This document shows, one piece after another, positions 8,777 to 18,089 of a stretch of DNA of 64,000 nt. Position 1 is the stretch's first letter; each line of letters begins with the position of its first letter. The notes under the pieces are model-generated. The model was not told the origin of the DNA and did not search any database. It saw nothing but the letters and a program-made list of their open reading frames with translations. The translations under genes and the position numbers were made by a program. The DNA comes from Arsukibacterium indicum (GTDB taxonomy: Bacteria; Pseudomonadota; Gammaproteobacteria; Enterobacterales; Alteromonadaceae). The stretch covers positions 248,001 through 312,000 of the forward strand of contig NZ_JAHRID010000003.1 in the NCBI RefSeq assembly GCF_019100565.1. Direction: 5' to 3'.

Positions 8777-9673
8777 ATGATGAAGTATACCTTCTGTTTT
8801 GCACTGATGGTGTCGTCAATAGTCGTGTTGTTTCCCTCTTTTACCGCTGCCCAGCCGGGTAAATGGTGCCAATCTGCAGATGCCGGTAAAACCTGTAGCA
8901 GCTATGTGTCATATTTTGCTAACGGTGAAGTGTATGGTTATGGCGTCAATGATGATTTGCTGTATATTGCTACCGGTTACTGGCGCCAGCATGGCGATCA
9001 GCTATGCCTTAATCTGATCTATAAATCATTCGATATCGTTACCGAACAACCTTATACCCCTGATGATCAGAATATCTGCAATAAAGTGCTTAGCCAGAGC
9101 GAAACTCAGCTTAACCTCAGGACAGAAAACGGCAGCATTGCCACATACTACCGGATAAGCGAAACGCCCGACCACAGTATGTCACCGGCACCCAGCCAGT
9201 TGGCAGAAAAAGCAGCTAAGGTAAAGCCTGGTGTGTTGGCACTGAATGTCCCACCGGGACAATTTGGCCTGTACCCGCTGCCACTGGAAATGGCCCCGGC
9301 CAGTGTCAGCTTTAATATGTCACTGACACCGATAACAGCAGTAGATAACGATGTAACGGCCTACGCCAACGTGCAAATTGGTGATCCAGACAATGATTAT
9401 TTACGGGTTTCATTGTTGCAGCCACAAGAGGCAGACAAGGCTTTACTGATGATTGAATACATCATGCCTGGCTATAAACCATTTCGTAAAGCACTGGCCA
9501 GCGATATTGGCCCTGGCGAAGCGGTATTAATCCACCTCGACTGGCAACCCGACGGCTTAACCACCGTAAGCTACAAAGGCCAGACAGTGCAATACAAGTT
9601 GCCGCTACAGCAATGGCAAAGCTACTTTATGGCTTCCAATACCAAAGCGACGTTTCAGCGGCTGCCTGACTAG
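8777..9673 (+). CDS. Secreted protein of unknown function
   Basis: This 298-residue protein starts with a signal peptide (hydrophobic residues 3-24, cleavage near FTAAQ). The mature part has a Cys pair region (WCQSADAGKTCSSY) followed by Tyr-rich beta-type sequence, then a second part (residues 145-298) that also looks all-beta. I do not recognise the family. AGAGGT lies directly before ATGATG, so the second ATG at 8780 has better spacing. It is followed without a gap by the YgjP-like metallopeptidase gene and is likely in one operon with it. Confidence 0.6.
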   Translation: MMKYTFCFALMVSSIVVLFPSFTAAQPGKWCQSADAGKTCSSYVSYFANGEVYGYGVNDDLLYIATGYWRQHGDQLCLNLIYKSFDIVTEQPYTPDDQNICNKVLSQSETQLNLRTENGSIATYYRISETPDHSMSPAPSQLAEKAAKVKPGVLALNVPPGQFGLYPLPLEMAPASVSFNMSLTPITAVDNDVTAYANVQIGDPDNDYLRVSLLQPQEADKALLMIEYIMPGYKPFRKALASDIGPGEAVLIHLDWQPDGLTTVSYKGQTVQYKLPLQQWQSYFMASNTKATFQRLPD

Positions 9674-9679
9674 TTGGCA

Positions 9680-10186
9680 ATGCAAGACCTGCTCTACCTT
9701 CGTCATTACTCTGACAGCCTGCAGCAGCAGGTGCGTCAGCTGCTGGCTGACAACAAGCTGGGTACGGTATTACAACAACGCTACCCCGAACAGAGCCATC
9801 CGGTGCAAACCGATAAAGCCTTGTACGAGCTTACTATGGCATTAAAACGGCAATGGCTGAAAAGCAGTGATCCGGTAAGCAAGGTGGTATTCGACCCGAA
9901 AATTCATGTGATTAATAACGCACTGGGTACCCACACCCAAATTAGCCGGGTGCAGGGTGGCAAATTAAAGAGTAAAAATGAAATACGGGTGGCAGCACTA
10001 CTGAAGCAACTGCCACTACCGCTATTGCAAATGGTGGTAATACACGAACTGGCCCACCTGCGGGAAAAGGATCACAACAAAGCTTTTTATAAGCTGTGTT
10101 TGTATATGGAGCCCGCATATCATCAGCTGGAGCTGGATTTACGCTTATTTCTGACCCTACTGGAACAGCCTGGCCTGACACCTTAA
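9680..10186 (+). CDS. YgjP/DUF45-type (WLM-like) metallopeptidase
   Basis: This protein of about 168 residues carries the zinc-binding signature HELAHLREKDHNKAFY near residue 120, with the HExxH pair and a downstream His (HNKAFY). This is typical of YgjP/DUF45 proteins, whose members include predicted metal-dependent hydrolases. The preceding ~100 residues include the basic region KVVFDPKIHVINNALGTHTQ. TTG at 9674 directly follows the previous stop, but ATG at 9680 in the same frame is the likelier start. The stop overlaps the convergent NERD gene's stop by four bases. Confidence 0.8.
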   Translation: MQDLLYLRHYSDSLQQQVRQLLADNKLGTVLQQRYPEQSHPVQTDKALYELTMALKRQWLKSSDPVSKVVFDPKIHVINNALGTHTQISRVQGGKLKSKNEIRVAALLKQLPLPLLQMVVIHELAHLREKDHNKAFYKLCLYMEPAYHQLELDLRLFLTLLEQPGLTP

Positions 10187-11352
10187 TTTGCAGTACTGGC
10201 CTGGCGCAGTAACGCAGCGAACCTATTCAGCTGTTCATCGTCAAAACACGGCTCTTCGAACTTTTTCAGATAGGCCGGCGCCGTATCCAGGTACGTTACA
10301 TTGGCCGGCATTTCGGTTTTAAACTGGGCCAGTCGGCTGAAGGCAATAACTGAATGCACGTGCTGGGCTAACGGCGTGCCTTGAAGCTCTAAGTGATGTT
10401 TAATCGCCTCCACATGCTTAAAGTTCTGATGCAGCGGATTCATAAATTGCTTTTTAGTCCCAAAATACTGGCGTAACCAGTTGGCTTCGGCTACCTCACC
10501 AAAAATACTGCCACGATACCCCTTTACCATAATCACAAAAATGCCAAAGGGGCTGAGCACCAGGTGGTCCACTACCACCAGCTCTTCTTTGGCAGTCAGT
10601 AGTTTCAGCTTGCGAAAATGGCGATAGCCACGGGCCAGCCGCCAGCGCAGCAGCCGGTTTAATTTATACTCAGCAAAAATGCCTTTAAAGCCCGGTAAGT
10701 TAAGACCAAGCCAGTTCGTCACTAAAAAAACTGCCAGTAAAAAGGCGAAAATATTAGCAATAATCAGGGGTAGGTTAGCTAACATAAGGTTTATTAAATT
10801 AGCAGGTCGCCACCAGTCAGCCGGCAACGTGCTGTCATCTGTCGGGATAATAACCGGCACCGGCAACATGGGCTGCGGCAAGCTATTTGAATTAGCCGCT
10901 GCTGGCTGCTGTTCGGGCTCTGTTGCAACATCATCAGTGGCATCAGCCTGCAATAATTCTTCCGCTACCACGGCAGGTGAGGCAACTGGCACGGCTGGCG
11001 GGCTTGTCTCAGGCTGTGCCAGGTCGGTGGCAGTATCTGCAGGTTTTAGCTGGCTTGGTTCAGTCGTCTCTGCCGGGGTAATTTGTTGCTGCGGCTCAGG
11101 CTCAGCTGGTTTAACCACCACGGGTTCAGCTTGCTGGGGAACAGGTTTAGGCGGTACAGGCCGCTGGGGCCTGTTGCAGTTTTTGTCGTATTCGCTTTTG
11201 GCATTGCGGTAACTGCTGCTTTGCGGCATGTGACTGAAACGCTGAACCTGCTGGTCCAGCAAAATACAGGCCCCCTCTGAATACCGTTGCTGGCCAGAGG
11301 CCTGAACAGCTGTCAGTAATAGCAACGGTAAAAAGTATCGCACCCAGCGCAT
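10183..11352 (-). CDS. NERD-domain membrane protein with altered active site
   Basis: This protein of about 389 residues has a signal peptide, a long Pro/Ala/Glu-rich spacer (residues 60-180), a membrane helix near 188-213 and a C-terminal NERD (nuclease-related) domain. The NERD block VDHLVLSPFGIFVIMVKGYRG aligns with the paralogue at 27923-28930. There, however, the motif is IEVK; here Glu of the E-x-K pair is Met (about residue 275). The Asp of VDHLVL and the MNPLHQN segment remain. The nuclease may therefore be inactive or bind only. TTG at 11358 is in frame, but ATG at 11352 is the natural start. It is the first of four NERD-related loci in the window. Confidence 0.78.
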   Translation of the reverse strand: MRWVRYFLPLLLLTAVQASGQQRYSEGACILLDQQVQRFSHMPQSSSYRNAKSEYDKNCNRPQRPVPPKPVPQQAEPVVVKPAEPEPQQQITPAETTEPSQLKPADTATDLAQPETSPPAVPVASPAVVAEELLQADATDDVATEPEQQPAAANSNSLPQPMLPVPVIIPTDDSTLPADWWRPANLINLMLANLPLIIANIFAFLLAVFLVTNWLGLNLPGFKGIFAEYKLNRLLRWRLARGYRHFRKLKLLTAKEELVVVDHLVLSPFGIFVIMVKGYRGSIFGEVAEANWLRQYFGTKKQFMNPLHQNFKHVEAIKHHLELQGTPLAQHVHSVIAFSRLAQFKTEMPANVTYLDTAPAYLKKFEEPCFDDEQLNRFAALLRQASTAN

Positions 11353-11537
11353 AACCAATCTCGTAATAATTGTTAACTGATGCTAGCAAGGGAATGATAA
11401 TGCAGCAATAGCTGTTTTCAGCAAGAAGGGTTTAGCTGGTTGCTGCATAAGTAAATTAAGTGCGGAGGTAGCGCCGATGCAGTGGCACAAAGGCTTTCTC
11501 TATAACAGCCAATTGTGCCAATGCTAACAGCTCCAAC

Positions 11538-12290
11538 TTAGTCGTTAATTTTTACCGGACCGTTAATGGCGTTTATTTTTAAACCACCCGAACCACTGTC
11601 CAGAATTGTCAGGCCGCCGGCACCGTTGACATTAATATCACCTGAGCCATCATCAATGGTAACCACACCGCCAATGTCACTGATCATCAGATCGCCCGAA
11701 CCATCTTCCACCGTGACGTTGCCTTTAACCTGGCGGATATCGGCATCGCCCGAGCCATCCTCCAATACTAAATTACCACGCAACTGGCTGATATAAAGCT
11801 CACCAGAACCATCAACCACTCTGGCATTATTACCACCACTAATCCGCAGCGCACCTGAGCCATCTTCAATATTTAAATCGCCCTGTAAGCCGCGGATATC
11901 GGCATCTCCCGAGCCATCATCCAAGGTAAGTGCCAGCCTGGCCGGAACTTTTACCACAACGTCAATATAGGGGCTGTTGCCATTGTAGCTGCTGCTGGCG
12001 AAACCGGCTTCCAGCACCGCATCATTGCCACGGCGCACCAGCGATAAGCGGATATCTTCACTGTCGTAATAATAAATGCTGGCCTGCAGCTCAATAAGCT
12101 CGCGCCCTTCTTCGCCGATTATGTCCAGTTTGCCGGCGCCGGTATCTGCTACCAGCTGGTTAAGATTTTCAGCACTAAGGCTAAGATTACGTTCTTCATG
12201 CAGCCTGTCGTCTGCATGGCCATTACCAACATAAACTATGCAACCACTTAGCAGCACTGCCGCTGCCACACTTAGCATACCGGTTTTCAT
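11538..12290 (-). CDS. DGSG-repeat lipoprotein (DUF4097-like beta-solenoid)
   Basis: This 250-residue protein starts at ATG 12290 with AAGGA upstream; a longer in-frame reading to 12368 lacks such a site. A lipoprotein signal ends in LLSGC (lipobox), so the mature protein is probably anchored to the outer or inner membrane. Residues 110-250 consist of about seven near-regular 18-20-residue units, each with (D/E)(D/S)GSG followed by hydrophobic alternation (for example DGSGDADIRGLQGDLNIE). This is the pattern of right-handed beta-helix or DUF4097/DUF2807 adhesin-like proteins. The function is unknown; a structural or surface-binding role is inferred. Confidence 0.7.
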   Translation of the reverse strand: MKTGMLSVAAAVLLSGCIVYVGNGHADDRLHEERNLSLSAENLNQLVADTGAGKLDIIGEEGRELIELQASIYYYDSEDIRLSLVRRGNDAVLEAGFASSSYNGNSPYIDVVVKVPARLALTLDDGSGDADIRGLQGDLNIEDGSGALRISGGNNARVVDGSGELYISQLRGNLVLEDGSGDADIRQVKGNVTVEDGSGDLMISDIGGVVTIDDGSGDINVNGAGGLTILDSGSGGLKINAINGPVKIND

Positions 12291-12443
12291 ATTGTGTCCT
12301 TTTTTGTTTGTTATTAAATAAAATAGCCGGCACGACTGTAGCAAGTTAGATGCCCACATTAAAAACATTTAATTTCAATAACATAAGGGTGATTGTATTT
12401 CTAAGTTTTTGCAAAAAAGCCACTTTCTGGCGAATTTGGCTAA

Positions 12444-13031
12444 TTATCTGAACTGAAACCATAACCAGACAATGGCCAGGACAAATAACATAGCGCCAAT
12501 TTGCTTTGAATAACGCTGCCACAATTGCAGGGCTTTGTCGCCGGCAAAATGCACCAGTAAGGCCAGGCCATAATAACGGGTTGAACGCGAAATACCGACA
12601 GCCAGTAAAAACAGCAGGAACGAATAACCGGTTGCACCGGCGGCTAACATGGCTATTTGTAATGGTGTCGGGCTGATGCCAACGGCCAGAATGGCACTGA
12701 AGCCGTTGTTTTCAATTTCGCTGCTGAAGCTGTCAAAGGCTTCGGCACCACCAAACAGGCCAACCAGGGTATCGCCCCACTGCTCCATCGCCAATACGCC
12801 AAGCCAGTATCCAGCCGCGGCAGCACTAAGGTTGCCGGCCAGCGCCACAGTGGCAATGGTCCAGCGCCGACGCCGCTGACTTAACATCCACGGAATTAAA
12901 ATCGTTTCAATAGGTATCGGAATTATCAGAGTTTCAGCCATCGACAGGATAAACAGTAGCGGTAAAGCATAGGACGATCTGTCCAGCCGGTCCAGCCAGG
13001 TCTCGGCTGACAATTCTTTGCTATTGAGCAT
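12444..13031 (-). CDS. YqaA-like VTT/DedA-type membrane protein
   Basis: This 195-residue integral membrane protein contains the VTT (SNARE-associated) core: an N-terminal SMAETLIIPIPIETILIPWM re-entrant-type segment, GNLSAAAAGYWLG, then GISPTPLQIAMLAAGATGYS and SRSTRYYGLALLVHF. Family members are putative lipid scramblases/transporters or contribute to membrane homeostasis and envelope stress tolerance. It is short, like YqaA rather than full DedA. The gene stands alone, divergent from the PepSY gene. Confidence 0.78.
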   Translation of the reverse strand: MLNSKELSAETWLDRLDRSSYALPLLFILSMAETLIIPIPIETILIPWMLSQRRRRWTIATVALAGNLSAAAAGYWLGVLAMEQWGDTLVGLFGGAEAFDSFSSEIENNGFSAILAVGISPTPLQIAMLAAGATGYSFLLFLLAVGISRSTRYYGLALLVHFAGDKALQLWQRYSKQIGAMLFVLAIVWLWFQFR

Positions 13032-13221
13032 AACTTAATGATTCCTCTGCCCGGTTTGCCTGACCATGACGCAACAGTCTCAGATAAGGGCACAGGGCTA
13101 TATAATTCTGATAAGTGCCGTTACAAATCAAAAATGCAGTCAACTGATGTAGCAATTGACGCTTTACAGCGGTACTGATTTTCTGTTCTGATAACTTATC
13201 AGATAATAAAGAATAAAAAAA

Positions 13222-13950
13222 ATGACTAAATTTTTCCGCAGCCTGCACAACTGGCTGGGGCTTATTCTGGTGGTTCAGATCGCGCTTTGGTTTTTAAGTG
13301 GCCTTATTATGGCCATCCTGCCAATAGAGCAGGTGCGGGGTGAACATTTACGCCTGGTTATCAGTGCCAACTGGCAGCAGGCTGTTGTCAGCCCGCAGCA
13401 GATTTTACAGCAGCACAGTGCCCGGGCCAGCTTTAGCCTGAGCGAGCGGCTAAGCTGGAAAAACAATCAACTGGCAGCCACACCGGTGTATCTGGTTAAT
13501 GATGGCAGCGAGCTTTATCGCTACAGCGCGGCAACAGGTAATCCGGTTAGTGCCCTGACAGAGCAGGATATTCGGCAACTGGCTCTGGCGCAGTATAACG
13601 GGGACGGCACATTACAAGCAGCCAGTTTGCTGCAACAGCTACCACAGGAAGTACAGCAACTACCGGCACCACTATGGCAAATACAATTTGCCGACAGCAA
13701 CAACAGCCGATTTTACCTTGATCCGGCCACCGGCAAAGTAATCAGGGTACGAACCGACAGCTGGCGCTGGTTCGACTTTTTCTGGATGCTGCATATTATG
13801 GATTATCAGGACCGTAGCAATTTCAATAACCCCCTACTTATCACGTTCTCTGCCAGTGCCCTGCTATTTACTTTTAGCGGCATCGTGCTGCTGTGGCGGC
13901 GTTTCCGGCCGCGAAAACGCCATACCAATCCTATTACAGCGGGTAATTAA
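13222..13950 (+). CDS. PepSY-associated membrane protein
   Basis: This 242-residue protein has an N-terminal membrane helix (FRSLHNWLGLILVVQIALWF), a periplasmic PepSY-like middle ending in FYLDPATGKVIRVRTDSWRW, then LHIMDYQDRSNFNNPLL and a C-terminal helix with FSGIVLLWRRFRPRKR. This His-rich, two-helix layout is that of short PepSY_TM proteins, often linked to iron/siderophore reduction or heme handling. No catalytic motif is evident. It is followed one base later by the thioesterase gene, so they probably form an operon. Confidence 0.72.
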   Translation: MTKFFRSLHNWLGLILVVQIALWFLSGLIMAILPIEQVRGEHLRLVISANWQQAVVSPQQILQQHSARASFSLSERLSWKNNQLAATPVYLVNDGSELYRYSAATGNPVSALTEQDIRQLALAQYNGDGTLQAASLLQQLPQEVQQLPAPLWQIQFADSNNSRFYLDPATGKVIRVRTDSWRWFDFFWMLHIMDYQDRSNFNNPLLITFSASALLFTFSGIVLLWRRFRPRKRHTNPITAGN

Positions 13951-13951
13951 T

Positions 13952-14746
13952 ATGCATTTTTCTCAGGTTATGCAGCAGTTTGGTGCAAATAAACCAGATA
14001 ACATGATAATTGATGTGCCGCAGGCGTGGGGCCAGGGCCGTGCAGTATTTGGCGGTATGGCGGCAGCATTGGCAATGGCGCATCTACTGCCGGTTATTCC
14101 TGTTACCATGCCTTTGCGGTCAGTGTCTGTTTCTTTTGTGGCACCGCTAAATGCGGGGCCGGCCTTGGTACAGCGTCGCGTATTGCGCCAGGGTAAATCG
14201 GTTATCCAAGCTCAGGTCGAAATTACCCAGGACGACCAGGTAGCACTGGTGCTGCTGGCCAGCTTTGGCGCCGCGCGCCCGTCGGCTCATCAGTTACACG
14301 CCAGCACTGCACCGCGGTGGCAAACTGACACTTGCCACACCTTACCTAAACAGGGCCCGGTACCGGAATTTACCACCCATTTTGACTACCGTATTGCCCA
14401 TGGCCAACTGCCGTTCAGCGCCAGCCCGCTGCGTGAACTCGGTGGTGATATCCGGATGGCCGGCAATGAAAGCAGCCAGGCCGGTATTTTAGAGCTACTG
14501 GCGTTAGTTGATGCCTGGCCACCGGTTAGTCTTACCCTGCTAAACCAGCCGGCGCCAGCCAGTTCATTAACCTGGACCATCGAATTTATTGCTCATGATC
14601 TGCCGTTTAATAACACCGACTGGTGGCGCTACCTGGCCGAAATCGACTATGGCGCCGATGGTTATCATCATATCGCCGCCAAATTGTGGCAACCCAATGG
14701 CAAACTGGCGGCAATCAGCCGCCAGACGGTAACGGTATTTGCGTAA
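13952..14746 (+). CDS. TesB-like acyl-CoA thioesterase family protein
   Basis: This 264-residue protein has the double hot-dog layout: residues 1-110 include WGQGRAVFGGMAAALAMAH and RSVSVSFVAPLNAGP, and residues 150-264 form the second hot-dog with GILELLALVDAWPPVS and WTIEFIAHD. It should hydrolyse acyl-CoA thioesters in the cytoplasm; chain length is not readable. The frame is open upstream to 13856, but that part overlaps the previous gene, and ATG at 13952 starts the conserved sequence (MHFSQVMQQFG). Confidence 0.8.
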   Translation: MHFSQVMQQFGANKPDNMIIDVPQAWGQGRAVFGGMAAALAMAHLLPVIPVTMPLRSVSVSFVAPLNAGPALVQRRVLRQGKSVIQAQVEITQDDQVALVLLASFGAARPSAHQLHASTAPRWQTDTCHTLPKQGPVPEFTTHFDYRIAHGQLPFSASPLRELGGDIRMAGNESSQAGILELLALVDAWPPVSLTLLNQPAPASSLTWTIEFIAHDLPFNNTDWWRYLAEIDYGADGYHHIAAKLWQPNGKLAAISRQTVTVFA

Positions 14747-14776
14747 ATCATGGGATTAGAAGAAAACGCCGCTAAG

Positions 14777-15358
14777 CTAGAAAGTGTACTGAATACCAAT
14801 ATTGGCGTAATCAACCTTAGTATCAAAGCTATCAATTTCTGCCAGAATACCAATTTCATCCCGATCAAATTCAACATCTAAACGAGTATATTCAAGACGA
14901 AGGGATAAACTTTGAGTAAGTGCAAAAGACACCCCGGCGCCATAAAAAATATCTGAGCCATCAACATCATCACTTGCATCAGTGGCATTAATGTCGGCTT
15001 TCCACCATATGTTGCCGCCCTGTGCGTATACCGTAAACCGCTCTGATACCGGCAAACCCGCTTTTAATGCTAAGGTGTAACCATCTAAATCGGTATTAAA
15101 CACGCTATTACCGTAGTTGCCAAAGTCGATGTAGCCACCTTCAATAGAAAACATCTGGTTTAGCTGCGCTCCGGCAAAAACCCGGCTGGCATTATCCTCC
15201 TTATCAAAATCCTCTTCATCACCTTTAACATTCAGCAAGCCATAACCAGCACCAATGTAGATCCCCTGGTGATCAATATTATCTGTTGGCGAATTAGCAT
15301 AAGCAGAGGTAGCGATAAGAGAAGATGCGGTTAATAAAGCTAAGATAGATTTTTTCAT
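14777..15358 (-). CDS. Small outer-membrane beta-barrel protein (OmpA/OmpW-like fold)
   Basis: The 193-residue precursor begins MKKSILALLTASSLIATSAYA, a clean signal peptide, and ends YANIGIQYTF with the terminal Phe typical of barrel proteins. Between them are alternating amphipathic strands with IYIGAGYGL, VSERFTVYAQGGNIWWK and LSLRLEYTRLD, consistent with an eight-stranded barrel of the porin/opacity family. An in-frame start at 15388 lacks merit because the signal peptide begins at 15358. The cargo or role is unknown. It is convergent with the thioesterase gene. Confidence 0.8.
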   Translation of the reverse strand: MKKSILALLTASSLIATSAYANSPTDNIDHQGIYIGAGYGLLNVKGDEEDFDKEDNASRVFAGAQLNQMFSIEGGYIDFGNYGNSVFNTDLDGYTLALKAGLPVSERFTVYAQGGNIWWKADINATDASDDVDGSDIFYGAGVSFALTQSLSLRLEYTRLDVEFDRDEIGILAEIDSFDTKVDYANIGIQYTF

Positions 15359-15644
15359 TATAAACTCCGTTAAATCAGCTAATTGCATGAGACCCTGCGG
15401 CCTTAAGTCACATAGCGAGTTACAACCTTTGTGCCAAATTAACGAACCAAGTTAAAAAACCTATAAAACAAACACTTAACAAAATCCCACCTTCACTCAG
15501 GCTTTTTTTAACTATTTAAAAAAGTGTAAAACCAACATAGAAAAGTGCAGCTCTTACAATTTCACGCTGATTTTTAGCAAGTAAAGACAGCTACAACCGA
15601 TTGATTTTTAAACAAATAAGTGAACAGAAACTGAATGACTGCCG

Positions 15645-17621
15645 CTAGCGGCACATTGATACCAAGCGGCTTAATGCTTGTTTACTGATGGGCTTTAATA
15701 AACTCTGCTGCACTATGTTGCTGGCCGATACAGGAACAGCATATTCGTTACCGCTGACCACAATAATAATGTTGTCAGGATAGCTCTGTTCAATTCGTCG
15801 CACCAGCTGAGCGCCATCGCAATCTGGCAAGCCCAAATCCAGTAAAATCCTGTCAAAGTGCTGAGACAACGCTAATTCCCGCATACAGTGTTCTGCACTG
15901 TGCGCTAAGGTGGTTTTAACGCCCAGGCTTTCTAACAAAATCTGCATTAACTCCGCCGCTTCCAGGTCATCCTCAACAACTAAAAAATGTAACGGTGTAT
16001 CAGCTATATTGTTATTTTCCGCGGTACTCGTACCACCGGCTAAATGTTGGCGTAACATGCGATAAAGCAGATGTTTTGTCACCGGCTTAGCCAAAACGTC
16101 ATTAAAGCCAATGGCGGTTAACTGCTGCCTGACCCCCTTCGCCATCGCCGCTGTAAGCGCAACAATCGGGTATTGATAACCCATTTTTCGAATCGCGATA
16201 GTCGTTTCCCGACCATCAATTCCGGGCATATGTAAATCCATAAAAATAAGATCATAATAACTATTGGCAGTCATTTTTTGCTTAATCATGGCAAGCGCCT
16301 CTGCACCGTCTTTAGCATATTCAACGGATGCACCAGCACTTTGTACCCAATATCCCGTCAGCTTTTGCAAATCAGGTAAATCATCAACAATAAGCACCGT
16401 ACCTTCCAGGGCCAGCTTATTCTGTCGACTGTTACTAAAACTGGCTGGTTGCTCTAAGCTGAGTTGCCGGCGCGGAATATTGGCTATATTGCCAGGATCG
16501 ATGGAAAAAGTAAAAATACTACCTTTACCAACCTCAGAATCCACCTTAATTTGGCCGCCCATTCGCTGAATAAGTTCTGCTGAGATAGCCAGCCCTAGGC
16601 CTGCCCCCCCTTTTTTCCGGGTAAGAAAATCTTCAATTTGGGTAAAGGGTGCAAATATATCGTCTAGTTGTGCAGCAGGAATACCGACCCCGGTATCTGT
16701 TATCTGAAATACCAGTTGTTCTCTGTCCTCAACTTGTTCCGTCCAGATGTCTACGGTAATACTGCCGGTATCGGTAAATTTAATTGCATTGTAAATTAAA
16801 TTGATCAATATCTGCCTCAGACGCGTGCCATCAACAGTAATAAGCTCTGGCAAAGCAGCCATGGATCGAATAGTTAGTTCCAGACCATTATCTGTGGCAG
16901 TCACTTTAAGTAACGTATAGATGTCCAATAACAAGTGACGTAAATTGGTGGGCTCAAGCCGCAGTTCCAATTTATCTGCGGTAATTTTCGACAAATCGAG
17001 AATGTCATTTAACAAGCTAAGCAAATGTTTGCCATTGTTAAGAATAATATTGAGCTCTGGCCGGGCATCTACGGCACTATCAGATTCAAGTAATAGCTCT
17101 GTGTAGCCAAGTATTGACGATAATGGTGTGCGCAATTCGTGACTAAGGTGGGCTAAAAACCGATCTTTTGACCTATTGTCAGCTTCCAGCCTAAGCCGGT
17201 TTAAACGCTCCAGCTCGAATTCCCGGCGGCTTAATGCATAGCGAATTGCCCGGGCAAAGCGAGCATCACCCAGTTCACCTTTGACCAGAAAATCTGCAGC
17301 ACCATATTCCAGCGCTTGTAAATCGAGTTGCTTATCTGGTTGGCCAGTCAGCATTATAATTGGGGTTGAGATTCCAGTATCAATTGCTTGTTTTAATAGC
17401 GCTAAGCCAGTTTCTGCACCCAATTGATAATCTAAAAGACAAATATCAAAGTTGCCTTCAGCCAGTTTCTGCAGGCCCTCAGTTAAGTTGGTTACCCAGG
17501 TCAATTTGCATTCAAAAGCTGGCAGCTCATCAAGATGACTACGGGTAAGTATATAGTCATCCTCATCGTCTTCCACCAGCAAAATTTTGGCCTGAACAAC
17601 CATCAGTAACGAGTTAATCAT
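15645..17621 (-). CDS. Hybrid histidine kinase with REC-HisKA-HATPase-REC-REC architecture
   Basis: This 658-residue protein lacks membrane segments. It contains an N-terminal receiver (residues 12-125, phospho-Asp in FDICLLDYQLG), a HisKA domain with phospho-His in HLSHELRTPL, and an HATPase domain (GVGIPAAQLDDIFAPF and GGAGLGLAISAEL). Two receivers follow, around 405-525 (DLIFMDLHMPG) and 545-655 (DRILLDLGLPD). It should phosphorelay from an upstream regulator input to two output receivers in the cytoplasm. Its start overlaps the stop of the CheY-like gene, so both are translated from one message. The block likely forms one phosphorelay with the CHASE3 kinase and NtrC-type regulator upstream. 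Confidence 0.88.
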   Translation of the reverse strand: MINSLLMVVQAKILLVEDDEDDYILTRSHLDELPAFECKLTWVTNLTEGLQKLAEGNFDICLLDYQLGAETGLALLKQAIDTGISTPIIMLTGQPDKQLDLQALEYGAADFLVKGELGDARFARAIRYALSRREFELERLNRLRLEADNRSKDRFLAHLSHELRTPLSSILGYTELLLESDSAVDARPELNIILNNGKHLLSLLNDILDLSKITADKLELRLEPTNLRHLLLDIYTLLKVTATDNGLELTIRSMAALPELITVDGTRLRQILINLIYNAIKFTDTGSITVDIWTEQVEDREQLVFQITDTGVGIPAAQLDDIFAPFTQIEDFLTRKKGGAGLGLAISAELIQRMGGQIKVDSEVGKGSIFTFSIDPGNIANIPRRQLSLEQPASFSNSRQNKLALEGTVLIVDDLPDLQKLTGYWVQSAGASVEYAKDGAEALAMIKQKMTANSYYDLIFMDLHMPGIDGRETTIAIRKMGYQYPIVALTAAMAKGVRQQLTAIGFNDVLAKPVTKHLLYRMLRQHLAGGTSTAENNNIADTPLHFLVVEDDLEAAELMQILLESLGVKTTLAHSAEHCMRELALSQHFDRILLDLGLPDCDGAQLVRRIEQSYPDNIIIVVSGNEYAVPVSASNIVQQSLLKPISKQALSRLVSMCR

Positions 17622-18075
17622 TTTCTGGCACGGGTAACTCTACAAACTCTACCCAGTATTTACCCAGCGCTCGCATCAAATCAACTAAACCATCAAAGTT
17701 TACCGGTTTAGTAATATACGATGCAGCCCCTAAGTTATATCCTCGCACCATATCTTCCTCTTGCTTGGATGTGGTAAGGATAACGACAGGAATGCCACGT
17801 AAATTCTCATCACTTTTAATGTTTCGCAGGGCTTCCCGGCCGTCCATCCTGGGCATATTCAAATCTAACAGTATTAAACTGGGTCGTGGGCAGGGGGCAC
17901 CAGTGGCATATTTACCTTCTTTGCGCAGATACTCCATTAAATCAACTCCATCCTCCACAAAATGGAGCGTGTTAAGCACCCGGCTTTCCCGCAATGCGTC
18001 CTGGGTGAGTAACCGGTCGTCCTCATCATCGTCGGCCATTAAAATAGTAATTGGTCGCGTTTTACTATGTGGCAT
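17614..18075 (-). CDS. CheY-like single-domain response regulator
   Basis: This 153-residue receiver has no output domain. Acidic pocket residues are in ILMADDDEDDRLL, the phospho-Asp in LILLDLNMPRMDG, the switch Thr in VVILTTSKQEEDM, and the Lys in SYITKPVNF. The ILLDLNMP.MDG...R.IK and YNLGAASYITKPV forms match Rcp1-type regulators that partner phytochrome-like or CHASE3 kinases. It lies directly downstream of the CHASE3 kinase gene, its probable phosphodonor, and overlaps the hybrid kinase gene. Confidence 0.9.
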   Translation of the reverse strand: MPHSKTRPITILMADDDEDDRLLTQDALRESRVLNTLHFVEDGVDLMEYLRKEGKYATGAPCPRPSLILLDLNMPRMDGREALRNIKSDENLRGIPVVILTTSKQEEDMVRGYNLGAASYITKPVNFDGLVDLMRALGKYWVEFVELPVPEND

Positions 18076-18089
18076 TATTCCATCTCCCT

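Noticed and set aside
13021-13248. 75-codon minus-strand frame between the YqaA-like and PepSY genes
   Set aside because: It overlaps both neighbouring start regions, has no ribosome-binding site and no protein-like pattern; the stretch is the divergent promoter region.
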